In this document: piece after piece, positions 8,884-18,315 of the stretch
How positions within the stretch are numbered: position 1 is the first letter of the stretch
Layout: each line of letters opens with the position of its first letter
Source of the DNA: Butyrivibrio sp.
Lineage (GTDB): Bacteria > Bacillota > Clostridia > Lachnospirales > Lachnospiraceae
Direction: 5' to 3'
Length of the DNA stretch: 64,000 bases
NCBI RefSeq assembly: GCF_015056685.1
Contig: NZ_SVFW01000016.1
Span: 9,274 to 73,273, forward strand
Program-made: the position numbers and the translations under genes
Notes under the pieces: generated by a model
The model's input: only the letters and a program-made list of their open reading frames with translations
What the model was told of the DNA's origin: nothing
The model's database searches: none

Positions 8884-10227
8884 TTATTTTGCATAGCTTT
8901 CGCAAGTTGTCTGGAAATCTGTAAGAGCCTTTAAAATATCCTCATCGCTTGCAGTTGCTGCAATCTCACCAGAAATTACAGAATCACCAAGTGATGTAGC
9001 AAGTGACCAGTAATCACCAGGATACTGACCCTGAGGAATTGTGTACTGAAGCTGATCAGCAAGAGCTGAAAGTGCTTCGTCAGCCTTAACAGCATCTGAC
9101 TGCTGTGCATTTAAGTTTGAAGGACCCCAGCCTACTGCTTCGAATCTTGCAAGCTGAACTTCCTCGCTTGAAAGGTATGCAGCAAGAGCATCACATACAG
9201 CAAGCTTACGCTCATCTTCCTGAGGCTTAACACCAAGAAGCTTGAATCCACCGAAGCCGCTCATCTGATATGTCTTTCCATCAGAACCTTCGAATGAAGG
9301 AAGCTTAGCACATGCATAGTTGTCACCAAACATAGCCTTTGCTGCTTCTGAATCCCATGTTCCATCAACGATTGCTGCGCAGTTTGTTGCGTTAGAAACT
9401 GATGAACCATTCTGGAATGACTTTGACTGAGCAAGTTCAATGATTTCTTTAAGAGCAACTACACCAGCATCACTTGCATATGTTGAATTGCACTTTGTGA
9501 AGTTACCTGCATCATCTGTGTCATAAGTAAGCTCTGCACCTGTTCCAAAGAAGAATGCTGTCTGATACCAACCTGAGTTGATCTCGAAGTAGAAGTTCTT
9601 TCCTGCTGCTTCGCAGTCTGCAACGATTTTCTCAAGAGAAGAAGGATCTGTTATAACGCTCTTATCATAGTAAAGGAAATATCCGTTATCTGATGTAAGA
9701 GGATAAGCATAAAGTGTGTTACCTACTGTAGCAGCGCCAACAGCACCTGCATCGTTCTGAGCCTTAACCATCTCTGCGTTAGCTGGCTCAACTTCCTCAA
9801 GAGCACCTGCAGAAACAAGTCTTGCGATCTGATCCTGTGCAAATACATATACATCAGCACCAGCTTCAACGTCTGTGATCATGTTTCCGGCAGCATCACC
9901 TTCACCAGTTGCCTCAACTGTGAATGTGTAACCTGACATTTCAGGGTGTGCTTCCTGGAATTTAGCGATCTGCTGATTTGTAAAATCAACTACAGCATCA
10001 GCAACCCAAACCTTAACTTCGCCTGTGCCATAATCTGTAATCTCTTCTGTAGCTTCCTGAACTGCCTCAGTTGTTTCCTGAGATGTCTCAGCTACAGTTT
10101 CAGCTGTTTCCTGAGCTGTTTCCTGAGCTGTTTCTGCAGCCTCCTGAGCTGCCTGCTGTCCACATCCAGCAAGGAGTGTAGCGCCCATTGCTGCTGACAA
10201 TAAAACAGAAACCAATTTCTTTTTCAT
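8884..10227 (-). CDS. malE: Sugar ABC transporter substrate-binding lipoprotein, MalE type
   Basis: 447 residues from the ATG at 10227, which has GGAGGG seven bases upstream; the longer frame to 10272 lacks a signal at its start. The N-terminus is a lipoprotein signal ending in LLAGC, followed by a low-complexity Glu/Ala/Thr linker (about 25-55) that tethers the domain to the membrane. The rest is a cluster 1 solute-binding fold (VWVADAVVDF, SDNGYFLYYDKS, GTWDSEAA). It captures an oligosaccharide outside the cell for MalFG. First gene of the operon, with its own promoter and operators. Confidence 0.9.
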   Translation of the reverse strand: MKKKLVSVLLSAAMGATLLAGCGQQAAQEAAETAQETAQETAETVAETSQETTEAVQEATEEITDYGTGEVKVWVADAVVDFTNQQIAKFQEAHPEMSGYTFTVEATGEGDAAGNMITDVEAGADVYVFAQDQIARLVSAGALEEVEPANAEMVKAQNDAGAVGAATVGNTLYAYPLTSDNGYFLYYDKSVITDPSSLEKIVADCEAAGKNFYFEINSGWYQTAFFFGTGAELTYDTDDAGNFTKCNSTYASDAGVVALKEIIELAQSKSFQNGSSVSNATNCAAIVDGTWDSEAAKAMFGDNYACAKLPSFEGSDGKTYQMSGFGGFKLLGVKPQEDERKLAVCDALAAYLSSEEVQLARFEAVGWGPSNLNAQQSDAVKADEALSALADQLQYTIPQGQYPGDYWSLATSLGDSVISGEIAATASDEDILKALTDFQTTCESYAK

Positions 10228-10275
10228 TTTTTTCCCTCCGTTTTTTTCGTACCATTCCATATTGCGTAACAAAAG

Positions 10276-10289
10276 CGCAATCGGTTGCT
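10276..10289. promoter_or_regulatory. LacI/cre-like operator at the malE transcription start
   Basis: CGCAATCGGTTGCT is a CG-centred imperfect palindrome (GCAA-TCGG-TTGC). It lies a few bases downstream of the -10 box, where a bound repressor would block initiation. Confidence 0.6.
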
Positions 10290-10298
10290 CTGTAAAAA

Positions 10299-10327
10299 AG
10301 TTTAGGTCTTGTGCACTTTTTTGTCAA
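10299..10327 (-). promoter_or_regulatory. malE operon promoter
   Basis: TTGACA (10322-10327) and TAAACT (10299-10304) are separated by 17 bases on the minus strand. The start point would be near 10292, about 65 bases before malE. Confidence 0.7.
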
Positions 10328-10388
10328 TAAAGCATTTTTTATGATAAAACGTTCATACTTTTATACATATTGCACATTGACTTTTTTA

Positions 10389-10440
10389 TCGGAAACGTTT
10401 TCGGCATCGTTGCCGGAAACGTTTTGCGCAATCGGTGTCA
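10389..10440. promoter_or_regulatory. Upstream operator cluster of the malE promoter
   Basis: Two copies of GGAAACGTTTT centred on the palindrome AAACGTTT are followed by CGCAATCGGTGTCA (10427-10440), which fits the catabolite-response consensus at all but one position. A further half-like AAAACGTTCA lies at about 10346-10355. Together they suggest cooperative LacI-family and CcpA control. Confidence 0.55.
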
Positions 10441-10447
10441 CAAATGC

Positions 10448-11620
10448 TCATCCCATGCGTTTTCTGTAATAAACGCCGTCCTGAATGATCAATCCTTTAT
10501 AAGTCAGATCCATTAATTTCCCCATAAGTTCCGGAACAGAAATAGTTATTTCTTTTTCATACAATCTCTCCATGATTGATGAGGCTGAAACAGGGATGAT
10601 ATCTACAACATCTACAATCTCATCTTCTATTGATCTTTGCTCCTCCACGCCAAGGTCCTCCTCATTATTGTTCCGATATTTTTCAAGTGTCTTTTCTTCA
10701 GGGTCATCTGTATTGTTATCTTTGGTTCTTTTGCCGTTTGTGCCTCTCCAAAGCCTATCCAGCACATCTCCCACAGAAAGCGCAACTCCTGCCCCCTGAC
10801 TGATCAAAAAGTTGCAGCCATCGCTTAACCTGTCCGTGACTCTCCCAGGAACTGCCAGGACCTCTTTACCCTGTTCAAGAGCCTGATCTACAGTTATCTG
10901 AGTTCCAGACTTCTGCCTTGCCTCAACCACAAGAACAATATCTGCCAGCGCGCTTATAATCCTGTTGCGCATTGGAAAAAGATTAGGTTTTGGCTCAGTT
11001 CCTGGATGATACTCTGAAATAAGGCCGCCATTTGCGCATATCCTGCTATATACATCCCTGTTTTCTTCAGGGTAGCAAATGTCTACACCGCAGCCCAGAA
11101 TTCCAAAGGAACTTCCTCCTGCTTCTATTGCTGCCTTCTGGCTTATGCCATCGACTCCTCTTGCCATTCCGCTTATAACCTGAACTCCTGCAAGGGCAAG
11201 TCCCTTTCCGAATTCTCTGGACATAAACCTCCCATAATCAGAGCACATGCGCGCCCCAACAATAGATACCGACGGTATCTCCGGGTTTGGAAGGCTTCCC
11301 TTTACGTATATGGCAAATGGCGGATCAGGGATATGCCTTAATCTCTCAGGAAATTCATCAGAGCACGCAGAGATAAAACTTATTCCCTGAGTTTTAAGCT
11401 TTTCTGCCTCTTTTTCAAAGTCCCAAAGCTTTCTTCTTTCGATTATTTCTTTTGCAGGCTTTGTTTTTGAAGTCTTTTCTTTTACGAGGAGACTTAAGCT
11501 CTTTTCATCCATGTTAAAAATGTCCCCGCAGGTAATGCCACTATCTAAAATGCTGTAAATTCCCTTGTTTCCCAGCCCCGGGATATTGTATAAAAAATAG
11601 GCATATTCGTTTTCTGTCAT
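10448..11620 (-). CDS. dprA: DNA-processing protein DprA (Smf)
   Basis: 390 residues from the ATG at 11620, chosen because AGAGGAG lies eight bases upstream and because it starts 4 bases after the comM stop; the longer frame would overlap comM. The N-terminal SAM-like region is followed by the Rossmann-like DprA core (SIVGARMCSDYGR, ISGMARGVDGISQKAA, GCGVDICYPEEN) and a C-terminal winged-helix-like segment after about 300. DprA loads RecA on incoming single-stranded DNA during natural transformation. Coupled to comM. No terminator is evident between its stop and the malE promoter region. Confidence 0.92.
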   Translation of the reverse strand: MTENEYAYFLYNIPGLGNKGIYSILDSGITCGDIFNMDEKSLSLLVKEKTSKTKPAKEIIERRKLWDFEKEAEKLKTQGISFISACSDEFPERLRHIPDPPFAIYVKGSLPNPEIPSVSIVGARMCSDYGRFMSREFGKGLALAGVQVISGMARGVDGISQKAAIEAGGSSFGILGCGVDICYPEENRDVYSRICANGGLISEYHPGTEPKPNLFPMRNRIISALADIVLVVEARQKSGTQITVDQALEQGKEVLAVPGRVTDRLSDGCNFLISQGAGVALSVGDVLDRLWRGTNGKRTKDNNTDDPEEKTLEKYRNNNEEDLGVEEQRSIEDEIVDVVDIIPVSASSIMERLYEKEITISVPELMGKLMDLTYKGLIIQDGVYYRKRMG

Positions 11621-11624
11621 TAGC

Positions 11625-13193
11625 TTACTCCTCTCTTTGGCTCCAATATTTGCCATCTGTCATTCGATAGCTTACTGCCTCCATAATATGCAGTCTTGTT
11701 ATCTTTTCGCTGTTTTCAAGATCCGCAATGGTTCTGGCAATCCTGAGAATTTTGTGATAGGCTCTGGCGCTCAGCTCCATCTTAGAAAAGACACTCTCAA
11801 GATACGACTGTTCAATATTCCCAAGTGGACAATACTTTTGGATGTCTCCGGGTGACATTTCAGAATTGAACTTAAGATTTGTTCCCCTAAATCGCTCTTC
11901 CTGTCTTTTTCTGGCCGCCATCACCCTTTGTCTTATGGTTTCACTTGATTCATTTAAGCTTCTGGATTTCTGAGAAAGATCGGATATATCTACCCTTGGC
12001 GCTTCTACGCATATATCGATTCTGTCAAGAATTGGTCCTGAAATATGGCCAAGATATCTTTTGATCTCGTTAGATGTACATTTACACTTGTTTCTGTCCG
12101 GATAATACCCGCAGGGGCAAGGATTCAGCGCCCCAACTAATTGAAAATCCGCAGGATAGGAAAAAGTTCCTCTGCTTCTTGCTATATGTATAAACTTATC
12201 CTCCATTGGCTGGCGCAGCATATCAAGCTTAGTCCTTGGAAATTCTGCCATTTCATCAAGAAACAGAACTCCTCTGTGGGCCAGGGATATTACGCCGGGG
12301 CGTGGCACATTGCCTCCTCCCGTAAGAGCCGTCTCAGTTATGGAGTGATGCGGACTCATAAAGGGCCTTCTGGTTATAAGCGCCTGATTTTCCTTAAGTT
12401 CTCCGGCAACAGAATAGATTGTTGACACTTCAAGGCTCTCCTCCAAAGAAAGCTTTGGCATGATGGACGGAATTCTTTTAGCTACCATACTCTTGCCTGA
12501 TCCCGGCGGCCCCACAAGAAGTAGATGATGAAAGCCCGCTGCCGCAACCTCTACAGCTCTTTTAACTGCAGCCTGACCGTTAATATCTGCAAAATCAAGG
12601 CCTTCTTCTTTGCCTAAATCCCTTTCAAATATTTCTCTGACATTCACAGTTGTGGGCTTTATGAGACTATCCCTTTCATTTTCAGACGCAGCAAGATAAC
12701 AGATTGCTTCCTGAAGTGACCCAACCCCAATAATCCCGATATTATCGACAACTGCGCCCTCCATCGCATTATCTTTTGGTAAAAGAACTGTCTTTATTCC
12801 CATCTCTTTTGCCTTAGTAACAATTGGAAGAATTCCCTTAACCGGCTTAACTTCTCCATCAAGACCAAGTTCACCTAAGATAACCATATCATTAACGCAT
12901 TTTTCTTCCAGCTCGCCCATGGCGATAAGTATCGCAACAGCCATTGGAAGATCTATCACAATGCCTTCTTTTCTGATATCTGCAGGCGACAGATTGACCG
13001 TGATCTTAGAAGCTGGTATCTTAACACCTATATTTTTAAGCGCCACCTTAACTCTGTCACCAGCCTCTCTTACATCGCCGCTCATAAAGCCAACCATGCT
13101 AAAACCAGGGAGTCCCGTCGAAACATCCACCTCAACCTCAATAAGGTAAGACAAAATGCCCCTGACAGCTCCCGAAGTAACCGTACTAAACAT
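11625..13193 (-). CDS. comM: YifB/ComM family Mg-chelatase-like AAA ATPase
   Basis: 522 residues, normal for the family. The N-terminal Lon-like domain (about 1-170) starts with the typical VTSGAVRGI and contains the NLSPADIRKEG block. The AAA domain carries Walker A GPPGSGKSMVAKRIP near residue 222 and Walker B LFLDEMAEF. The zinc-like CPCGYYPDRNKCKC segment follows, then the C-terminal Mg_chelatase_C region. ComM is a hexameric branch-migration helicase that helps integrate transformed DNA in some bacteria. It forms an operon with dprA. Confidence 0.92.
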   Translation of the reverse strand: MFSTVTSGAVRGILSYLIEVEVDVSTGLPGFSMVGFMSGDVREAGDRVKVALKNIGVKIPASKITVNLSPADIRKEGIVIDLPMAVAILIAMGELEEKCVNDMVILGELGLDGEVKPVKGILPIVTKAKEMGIKTVLLPKDNAMEGAVVDNIGIIGVGSLQEAICYLAASENERDSLIKPTTVNVREIFERDLGKEEGLDFADINGQAAVKRAVEVAAAGFHHLLLVGPPGSGKSMVAKRIPSIMPKLSLEESLEVSTIYSVAGELKENQALITRRPFMSPHHSITETALTGGGNVPRPGVISLAHRGVLFLDEMAEFPRTKLDMLRQPMEDKFIHIARSRGTFSYPADFQLVGALNPCPCGYYPDRNKCKCTSNEIKRYLGHISGPILDRIDICVEAPRVDISDLSQKSRSLNESSETIRQRVMAARKRQEERFRGTNLKFNSEMSPGDIQKYCPLGNIEQSYLESVFSKMELSARAYHKILRIARTIADLENSEKITRLHIMEAVSYRMTDGKYWSQREE

Positions 13194-13335
13194 AAACTTC
13201 CTCTCTCAATATCAAATTAAATATGGGTAATCAGCCTGCAAAAGAACTTTGCAAACCTTTAATGAGCATTAACAATTTAAACCAACTTGCATACTATACA
13301 ACAAAAACTCCCCATTCGCAAGTCAAAAATCTACG

Positions 13336-13363
13336 CAAAAAAATGGCTACGTACGTAGCCATT
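13336..13363 (-). terminator. Terminator downstream of pilT
   Basis: A perfect 20-bp palindrome, ATGGCTACGTACGTAGCCAT, at 13343-13362 is followed by seven T on the minus strand. Confidence 0.85.
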
Positions 13364-13366
13364 TTC

Positions 13367-14428
13367 TTATCTGAGCATTTTATTTTGCATGGTGTCAGGA
13401 TCCTGTGCGAACTGAAGGGCGCTTTCACGGGATATCTTTTGAGCGCGGTAGAGTTCAAGAATTGCGTCATCCATGGTCATCATGCCCTGTTTGCGGTATG
13501 TTTGCATATAAGTTATGAGCTGATGGGACTTTCCTTCACGGATGAGGTTTCTGACAGCGCTGTTTACATGGAGAACTTCAAAGGCTGCTGCACGAGAAAC
13601 GCCATCAGTTGTAGGAATGAGCTGCTGGGAAATAACAGCTTCCAATACTCCTGCCAGCTGAATACGTATCTGTTGCTGCTGATGAGAAGGAAATACATCT
13701 ATGAGCCTGTCAACAGTATTGGACGCACCTATTGTATGTACTGTAGAAAGAACAAGATGTCCTGTCTCCGCTGCAGTTATAGCAGTACTTATGGTCTCAA
13801 GATCACGCATCTCTCCCACAAGGATTACATCAGGATCTTCTCGAAGAGCTGCCCTAAGTGCGTTGGCATAGCTGTTTGAATCAGTTCCGATCTCCCTCTG
13901 GTTTACAATTGACATTCTGTGCTGATAGGTAAACTCGATAGGATCCTCAAGAGTGATAACATGCGCCTCTCTGTTGTTATTGATCATATCAATGATAGAA
14001 GCAAGTGTCGTTGATTTACCGCTTCCTGTTGGGCCTGTTACAAGAACAAGGCCTCTTTGTTTCTGATAGAGGTCTACCACAGTTTCCGGTATGCCAAGGC
14101 TCTCTGCTGTGGGGATCTGAGTCGCAACAACTCTAAAGGCCATAGCAATTGAACCACGCTGTTTGAAAATATTTAAACGGTAGCGACCTATTCCAGGAAT
14201 AGAAAAAGACATATCGTGCTGACCGTTTTCTTCAAGCTTTTCTTTTTGCTTGTCATTCATTACTTCGTCAGCAATAAGCTTAGTATCTGCAGGCATCATC
14301 TTATCGTAATTGTCCATTGCGATAAGCTTGCCGTTTAATCGCATCTTAGGAGGAAGACCTACAGTAATATGTACGTCAGATGCACCATTTTCCTTTGCTT
14401 CTCTTAAGATATCCTCAATTTTTGACAT
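13367..14428 (-). CDS. pilT: Type IV pilus retraction ATPase PilT
   Basis: 353 residues, full length. It shows the N-terminal PilT domain, Walker A GPTGSGKSTT near residue 130, the Asp box (HVITLEDPIEF), Walker B (DVILVGEMRD) and the His box in the form HTIGASNTVDR. The PilT-specific LREGK motif is present as LIREGKSHQL. It hydrolyses ATP at the pilus base to depolymerise pilin and drive twitching or DNA uptake. It stands apart from the pilin-like genes at 60520-63365 but close to dprA and comM, consistent with a link to natural transformation. A strong terminator follows. Confidence 0.93.
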   Translation of the reverse strand: MSKIEDILREAKENGASDVHITVGLPPKMRLNGKLIAMDNYDKMMPADTKLIADEVMNDKQKEKLEENGQHDMSFSIPGIGRYRLNIFKQRGSIAMAFRVVATQIPTAESLGIPETVVDLYQKQRGLVLVTGPTGSGKSTTLASIIDMINNNREAHVITLEDPIEFTYQHRMSIVNQREIGTDSNSYANALRAALREDPDVILVGEMRDLETISTAITAAETGHLVLSTVHTIGASNTVDRLIDVFPSHQQQQIRIQLAGVLEAVISQQLIPTTDGVSRAAAFEVLHVNSAVRNLIREGKSHQLITYMQTYRKQGMMTMDDAILELYRAQKISRESALQFAQDPDTMQNKMLR

Positions 14429-14501
14429 ATAAAAAGCCCCTCATTATTGTTATGTCTATAATTATGAATCTAATTTAACTAAAAAGCAATTAATATCCAT
14501 A

Positions 14502-15095
14502 TCATGTGAGTTCATCAAGCGTACTTCCGTAGGAAGCCAAAAACTCATTTACAAAATCCAAAACCTCAGGAAGGTCCTGGTATAAGCTTCTGATTGCTTT
14601 GCCGGTACTCTCTTTTGCAGTCCTGAATTCGCTGTTTCCTGCATTTAATTCATTTATACACTTGATAAGGGCAGACAGCTTATCTGCTGCCTTTACAAGC
14701 TTTCTCATATAAACTTCATTCTCATCTTCAGAAGATTTGAAGATTTCTTCATACACAGGTCTCAAATCTTCCGGAAGCTTTTCCAAAAGCTTATTATCTG
14801 CTATAGTCTCTACCTGCTTATAGGCAGTTTTAAGATCTGCATTAAAATATTTTACCGGAGTAGGCATATCACCTGTAATGATTTCTGACGCATCATGGTA
14901 AAGACCTATAAGTGCAGCCTTGTCAGCATCAAGGTTCTTTCCGTAACGTACATTTCCAATGGTGCAAAGAGCATGGGCTATGATCGCAACCTCCATAGAA
15001 TGCTCACAGAGATTTTCTGCCCTTGTATTTCGCATAAGTGCCCATCTGTCAATGTATTTCATTCTGGATATAAGTGCAAAAAAATTGTAATTCAT
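14502..15095 (-). CDS. yfbR: HD-domain 5'-deoxynucleotidase, YfbR-like
   Basis: 197 residues, the usual YfbR length. The metal-binding HD signature is complete: His in CEHSMEVA, the HD pair in LYHDASEI, and the distal Asp in KAADKLSAL. The blocks SRMKYIDRWALMRNTR and ITGDMPTPVKYF closely resemble E. coli YfbR, which dephosphorylates deoxynucleoside 5'-monophosphates. It lies 24 bases downstream of hemW and upstream of pilT, probably in the same transcript. Assignment to the family is firm; substrate is inferred. Confidence 0.85.
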   Translation of the reverse strand: MNYNFFALISRMKYIDRWALMRNTRAENLCEHSMEVAIIAHALCTIGNVRYGKNLDADKAALIGLYHDASEIITGDMPTPVKYFNADLKTAYKQVETIADNKLLEKLPEDLRPVYEEIFKSSEDENEVYMRKLVKAADKLSALIKCINELNAGNSEFRTAKESTGKAIRSLYQDLPEVLDFVNEFLASYGSTLDELT

Positions 15096-15119
15096 CCCAC
15101 ATTCTCCTCTGAAAAAAAA

Positions 15120-16286
15120 TTAAGTCAGTAAAAAATCCGCCATTACTGTATTGCTTACGTCAAGTCCCCTGTCAGTCAGACGCAGTTTATGGGCCATGTT
15201 TCCATTCTCATTAAGAGAATCATATGTTTCCAATAGTCCCATCCCAATATACTTTTCAATCGTCTCGGAATACACATCATAAATGTCACGATCAAAACAA
15301 TCTTTGAAGAGGTCAAGGTCCACGCCTTCAACAAGCCTTAGTCCCAGGAACATGAACTCTTCCATCTGTTCCTCTTTTGAGAGTTCCTGCACATTCTCCT
15401 TATAATCCAAAGCAGCATCGCTCTCAAAGGTCCTTTTATACTGACCCATGTCAGTAATGTTATTCCACCTTGTGTTTTTTACCATGGAGGAAGCTCCAAG
15501 GCCCAGGCCTAAGTAATTGCCACGTTTCCAGTAAACCTTATTGTGAAAACACTCTGTCTTTTCACTTAGAGCATAGTTGGATATCTCATACCTGTGATAG
15601 CCGCTCTCAGCCAAAAGACTCTTTGTCTCATGGTACATTTCCCTGTCCAGCTCTTCAGATGGAAGACTGAGCTCCATATCATAAAATGGAGTTCCTTCTT
15701 CTACTATCAGGCTGTAGGCTGAAATATGCTCAGGCTTTAAACTGATCACCTTTTTTACTGTAGCAAGGTATGACTCAAGGCTCTGGTCAGGAAGCGCACT
15801 CATAATGTCGATGTTGATATTATCAAAGCCGGCTTTTCTTGCATTTTCATAGGTTTCATAGAACATCCTGCTGTCATGGACCCTTCCGAGCTTTTTAAGT
15901 TCATCATCATTCAGCGACTGAGCTCCAATGCTAAGCCTGTTAAATCCAGCCTCTCGGTATGAAAAGAGCTTTTCCCTCATTGCAGAAGCAGGATTGGCTT
16001 CAATACTTATTTCTGCGTCCGCGGACACATTAAAGCGTTGTTTTATAAGGCACAGCGTGTCACATATCTCTTTTGCATCAACAAATGAAGGTGTTCCTCC
16101 ACCAAAAAATATTGATCTGACATCGTAATCCACAAATTCCGGTGAAGAAATAACAATTTCCCTCCTAAGTGCCTCAAAGTAGCTTTTTATCAGATCGTCA
16201 TTTGCAGGAAAAGATAAAAAGTCGCAGTACAGGCACTTTTTTACACAAAAAGGAATATGAACATATAGTGATAGATTATTTTTCAT
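15120..16286 (-). CDS. hemW: Radical SAM protein HemW (heme chaperone-like)
   Basis: 388 residues from the ATG at 16286; the longer upstream frame lies inside lepA and lacks family similarity. The start MKNNLSLYVHIPFC leads into CVKKCLYCDF, the CX3CX2C cluster motif, followed by the GGGTPS SAM-binding motif and the HemN C-terminal region. The extra Cys-Phe seen in true coproporphyrinogen oxidase HemN (CXC beyond the motif) is absent, as expected for HemW, which carries heme to target proteins. Its start is one base after the lepA stop (TAAGATG), the common lepA-hemW pairing of Firmicutes. Confidence 0.92.
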   Translation of the reverse strand: MKNNLSLYVHIPFCVKKCLYCDFLSFPANDDLIKSYFEALRREIVISSPEFVDYDVRSIFFGGGTPSFVDAKEICDTLCLIKQRFNVSADAEISIEANPASAMREKLFSYREAGFNRLSIGAQSLNDDELKKLGRVHDSRMFYETYENARKAGFDNINIDIMSALPDQSLESYLATVKKVISLKPEHISAYSLIVEEGTPFYDMELSLPSEELDREMYHETKSLLAESGYHRYEISNYALSEKTECFHNKVYWKRGNYLGLGLGASSMVKNTRWNNITDMGQYKRTFESDAALDYKENVQELSKEEQMEEFMFLGLRLVEGVDLDLFKDCFDRDIYDVYSETIEKYIGMGLLETYDSLNENGNMAHKLRLTDRGLDVSNTVMADFLLT

Positions 16287-16287
16287 C

Positions 16288-18096
16288 TTAATCGGTATTA
16301 TCAAGCTTAAGAACTGAAAGGAAAGCTGACTGTGGCACTTCAACATTACCAATCTGGCGCATTTTTCTCTTACCTTCCTTCTGCTTCTCAAGAAGTTTCT
16401 TTTTACGTGTTATATCACCGCCATAGCACTTGGCAAGAACGTCCTTACGATAAGCCTTAACAGTTTCTCTTGCGATTATCTTGCCACCAACTGCTGCCTG
16501 GATAGGGATCTCGAACAGATGCCTTGGAATCTCCTCTTTAAGCTTCTCGCACATCTTACGGCCTCTCTCATAGGCTCCGTCTTTGTGGACGATAAATGAA
16601 AGTGCATCGACTTCTTCTCTGTTGATCAGAATATCGAGCTTAACAAGCTCAGACCTCTCGTAGCCTTTAAGTTCGTAGTCAAAAGATGCATATCCTCTTG
16701 ATCTTGACTTGAGGGCATCAAAGAAATCATAGATAATCTCGTTAAGTGGAAGCTCGTATTTAAGAATAGCTCTTGTCTGCTCAATATAATCAGTACTGAG
16801 GTACTTACCACGTCTCTCCTGGCAAAGCTGCATGATTGCACCAACATAATCAGTTGTAACCATGATCTCGCCATTTACGATAGGCTCTTCCATATATTCT
16901 ATTTCAGATGGATCAGGAAGATTAGTAGGGTTAGTGAGGTCAAATACTGTTCCGTCTGTCTTATGAACCTTGTAAACAACGCCGGGGGCTGTGGTTACAA
17001 GATTCAAATCATACTCTCTTTCAAGTCTTTCCTGAATAACTTCCAAATGAAGGAGTCCCAAAAAACCTGCTCTGAAGCCAAATCCAAGAGCCTGAGAAGT
17101 TTCCGGTTCATAGAAAAGAGATGCATCATTAAGCTGGAGCTTTTCAAGGGCATCACGAAGGTCGGAATAATGCGCAGAATCTGCAGGATAAAGTCCGCAG
17201 TACACCATAGGCATAACCTTTTTGTATCCGGGAAGTGCCTCTGCACATGGACTTACAAAATCAGTAACTGTATCACCAACACGTGTATCCTTAATGTTCT
17301 TGATGGATGCTGTAAAGTAACCTACATCTCCGGCAGTAAGTTCATCGCTGGCAATAAATCTTCCGGGGCCAAAATATCCTACTTCTACAACCTCGGCCTC
17401 AGCACCTGTTGCCATGAACTTCACCTTCATGCCCTTTTTGATAACACCGTCTCTTACACGAATAAATACGATAACGCCTCTGTAAGAGTCATAAATACTA
17501 TCAAAGATAAGGGCTGTCAAAGGCTTGGTGGAATCACCATTTGGAGCAGGGATCTTGTGAACAACTGCCTCTAATACATCCTCAATTCCAATTCCGTTTT
17601 TAGCTGAAATAAGAGGTGCATCCTGCGCCTCAATTCCAATAACATCCTCTATCTCGTCCTTAACCTCCTGTGGCTGAGCACTGGGAAGGTCAATTTTATT
17701 AATAACAGGGAAAACATCCAGATCATGGTCAAGAGCCATATACACGTTGGCAAGTGTCTGGGCCTCAACTCCCTGTGTTGCATCAACAACCAGAATAGCA
17801 CCATCACAGGCTGCAAGACTTCTTGATACTTCATATCCAAAGTCTACATGTCCTGGAGTATCTATCATGTTAAAGGTGTATTCCTCACCATCTTTTGCCT
17901 TATAAATCATTCTTACAGCCTGAGACTTGATAGTGATTCCTCTCTCACGCTCTATATCCATATTATCAAGGACCTGGTTCTGCATCTCTCTGCTGGTAAG
18001 AACGCCGGTTTTCTCGATCATTCTGTCAGCAAGAGTTGACTTACCATGGTCTATATGTGCTACTATACAAAAATTCCTAATCTTACTCTGATCCAC
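16288..18096 (-). CDS. lepA: Elongation factor 4 (LepA)
   Basis: 602 residues, full length, starting at GTG. The GTPase domain shows AHIDHGKST (G1), the GITIKS switch, DTPGHVDFG (G3) and NKIDLP (G4). Domains II-V and the LepA-specific C-terminus (YRKDVLAKCYGGDITRKKK) follow. The GTPase acts on the ribosome, back-translocating or helping 30S biogenesis. First gene of lepA-hemW-yfbR-pilT. Confidence 0.96.
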   Translation of the reverse strand: MDQSKIRNFCIVAHIDHGKSTLADRMIEKTGVLTSREMQNQVLDNMDIERERGITIKSQAVRMIYKAKDGEEYTFNMIDTPGHVDFGYEVSRSLAACDGAILVVDATQGVEAQTLANVYMALDHDLDVFPVINKIDLPSAQPQEVKDEIEDVIGIEAQDAPLISAKNGIGIEDVLEAVVHKIPAPNGDSTKPLTALIFDSIYDSYRGVIVFIRVRDGVIKKGMKVKFMATGAEAEVVEVGYFGPGRFIASDELTAGDVGYFTASIKNIKDTRVGDTVTDFVSPCAEALPGYKKVMPMVYCGLYPADSAHYSDLRDALEKLQLNDASLFYEPETSQALGFGFRAGFLGLLHLEVIQERLEREYDLNLVTTAPGVVYKVHKTDGTVFDLTNPTNLPDPSEIEYMEEPIVNGEIMVTTDYVGAIMQLCQERRGKYLSTDYIEQTRAILKYELPLNEIIYDFFDALKSRSRGYASFDYELKGYERSELVKLDILINREEVDALSFIVHKDGAYERGRKMCEKLKEEIPRHLFEIPIQAAVGGKIIARETVKAYRKDVLAKCYGGDITRKKKLLEKQKEGKRKMRQIGNVEVPQSAFLSVLKLDNTD

Positions 18097-18171
18097 GCAA
18101 AAATCCTCTTTCTAAAAATAGATGATGAAATGGCCAAATTATTTTTTGCCCCTATTTGACCCTGTCATCAT

Positions 18172-18180
18172 AATATACCA
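18172..18180 (-). promoter_or_regulatory. Possible lepA promoter (extended -10)
   Basis: TGGTATATT on the minus strand resembles an extended -10 box about 75 bases before the lepA GTG. The -35 region (TTTTTT) is poor. Confidence 0.35.
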
Positions 18181-18252
18181 CAATTCAGCCCCCGAAAAAA
18201 CTCTTAAAGCCCAAAATCTCAAGCCTTAGGAATTAAAGCATTTTCTTACAAA

Positions 18253-18290
18253 ATAAAAAACCACATGTCGGTGAGAAGACACGTGGTTTT
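18253..18290 (-). terminator. rpsT terminator
   Basis: Stem arms ACCACGTGTC and GACATGTGGT (one mismatch) are followed by TTTTTT on the minus strand, directly after rpsT. Confidence 0.85.
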
Positions 18291-18315
18291 GATTTATATA
18301 TCATTATAAAAAAGA

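Noticed and set aside
9946..10197. A Cys/Leu-rich plus-strand frame
   Set aside because: It is antisense to the low-complexity linker of malE.
13223..13879. A 218-codon plus-strand frame
   Set aside because: It is antisense to pilT and runs through the pilT terminator; all conserved motifs are on the minus strand.
16963..17574. A 203-codon plus-strand frame
   Set aside because: It is wholly antisense to lepA, whose sequence is highly conserved.
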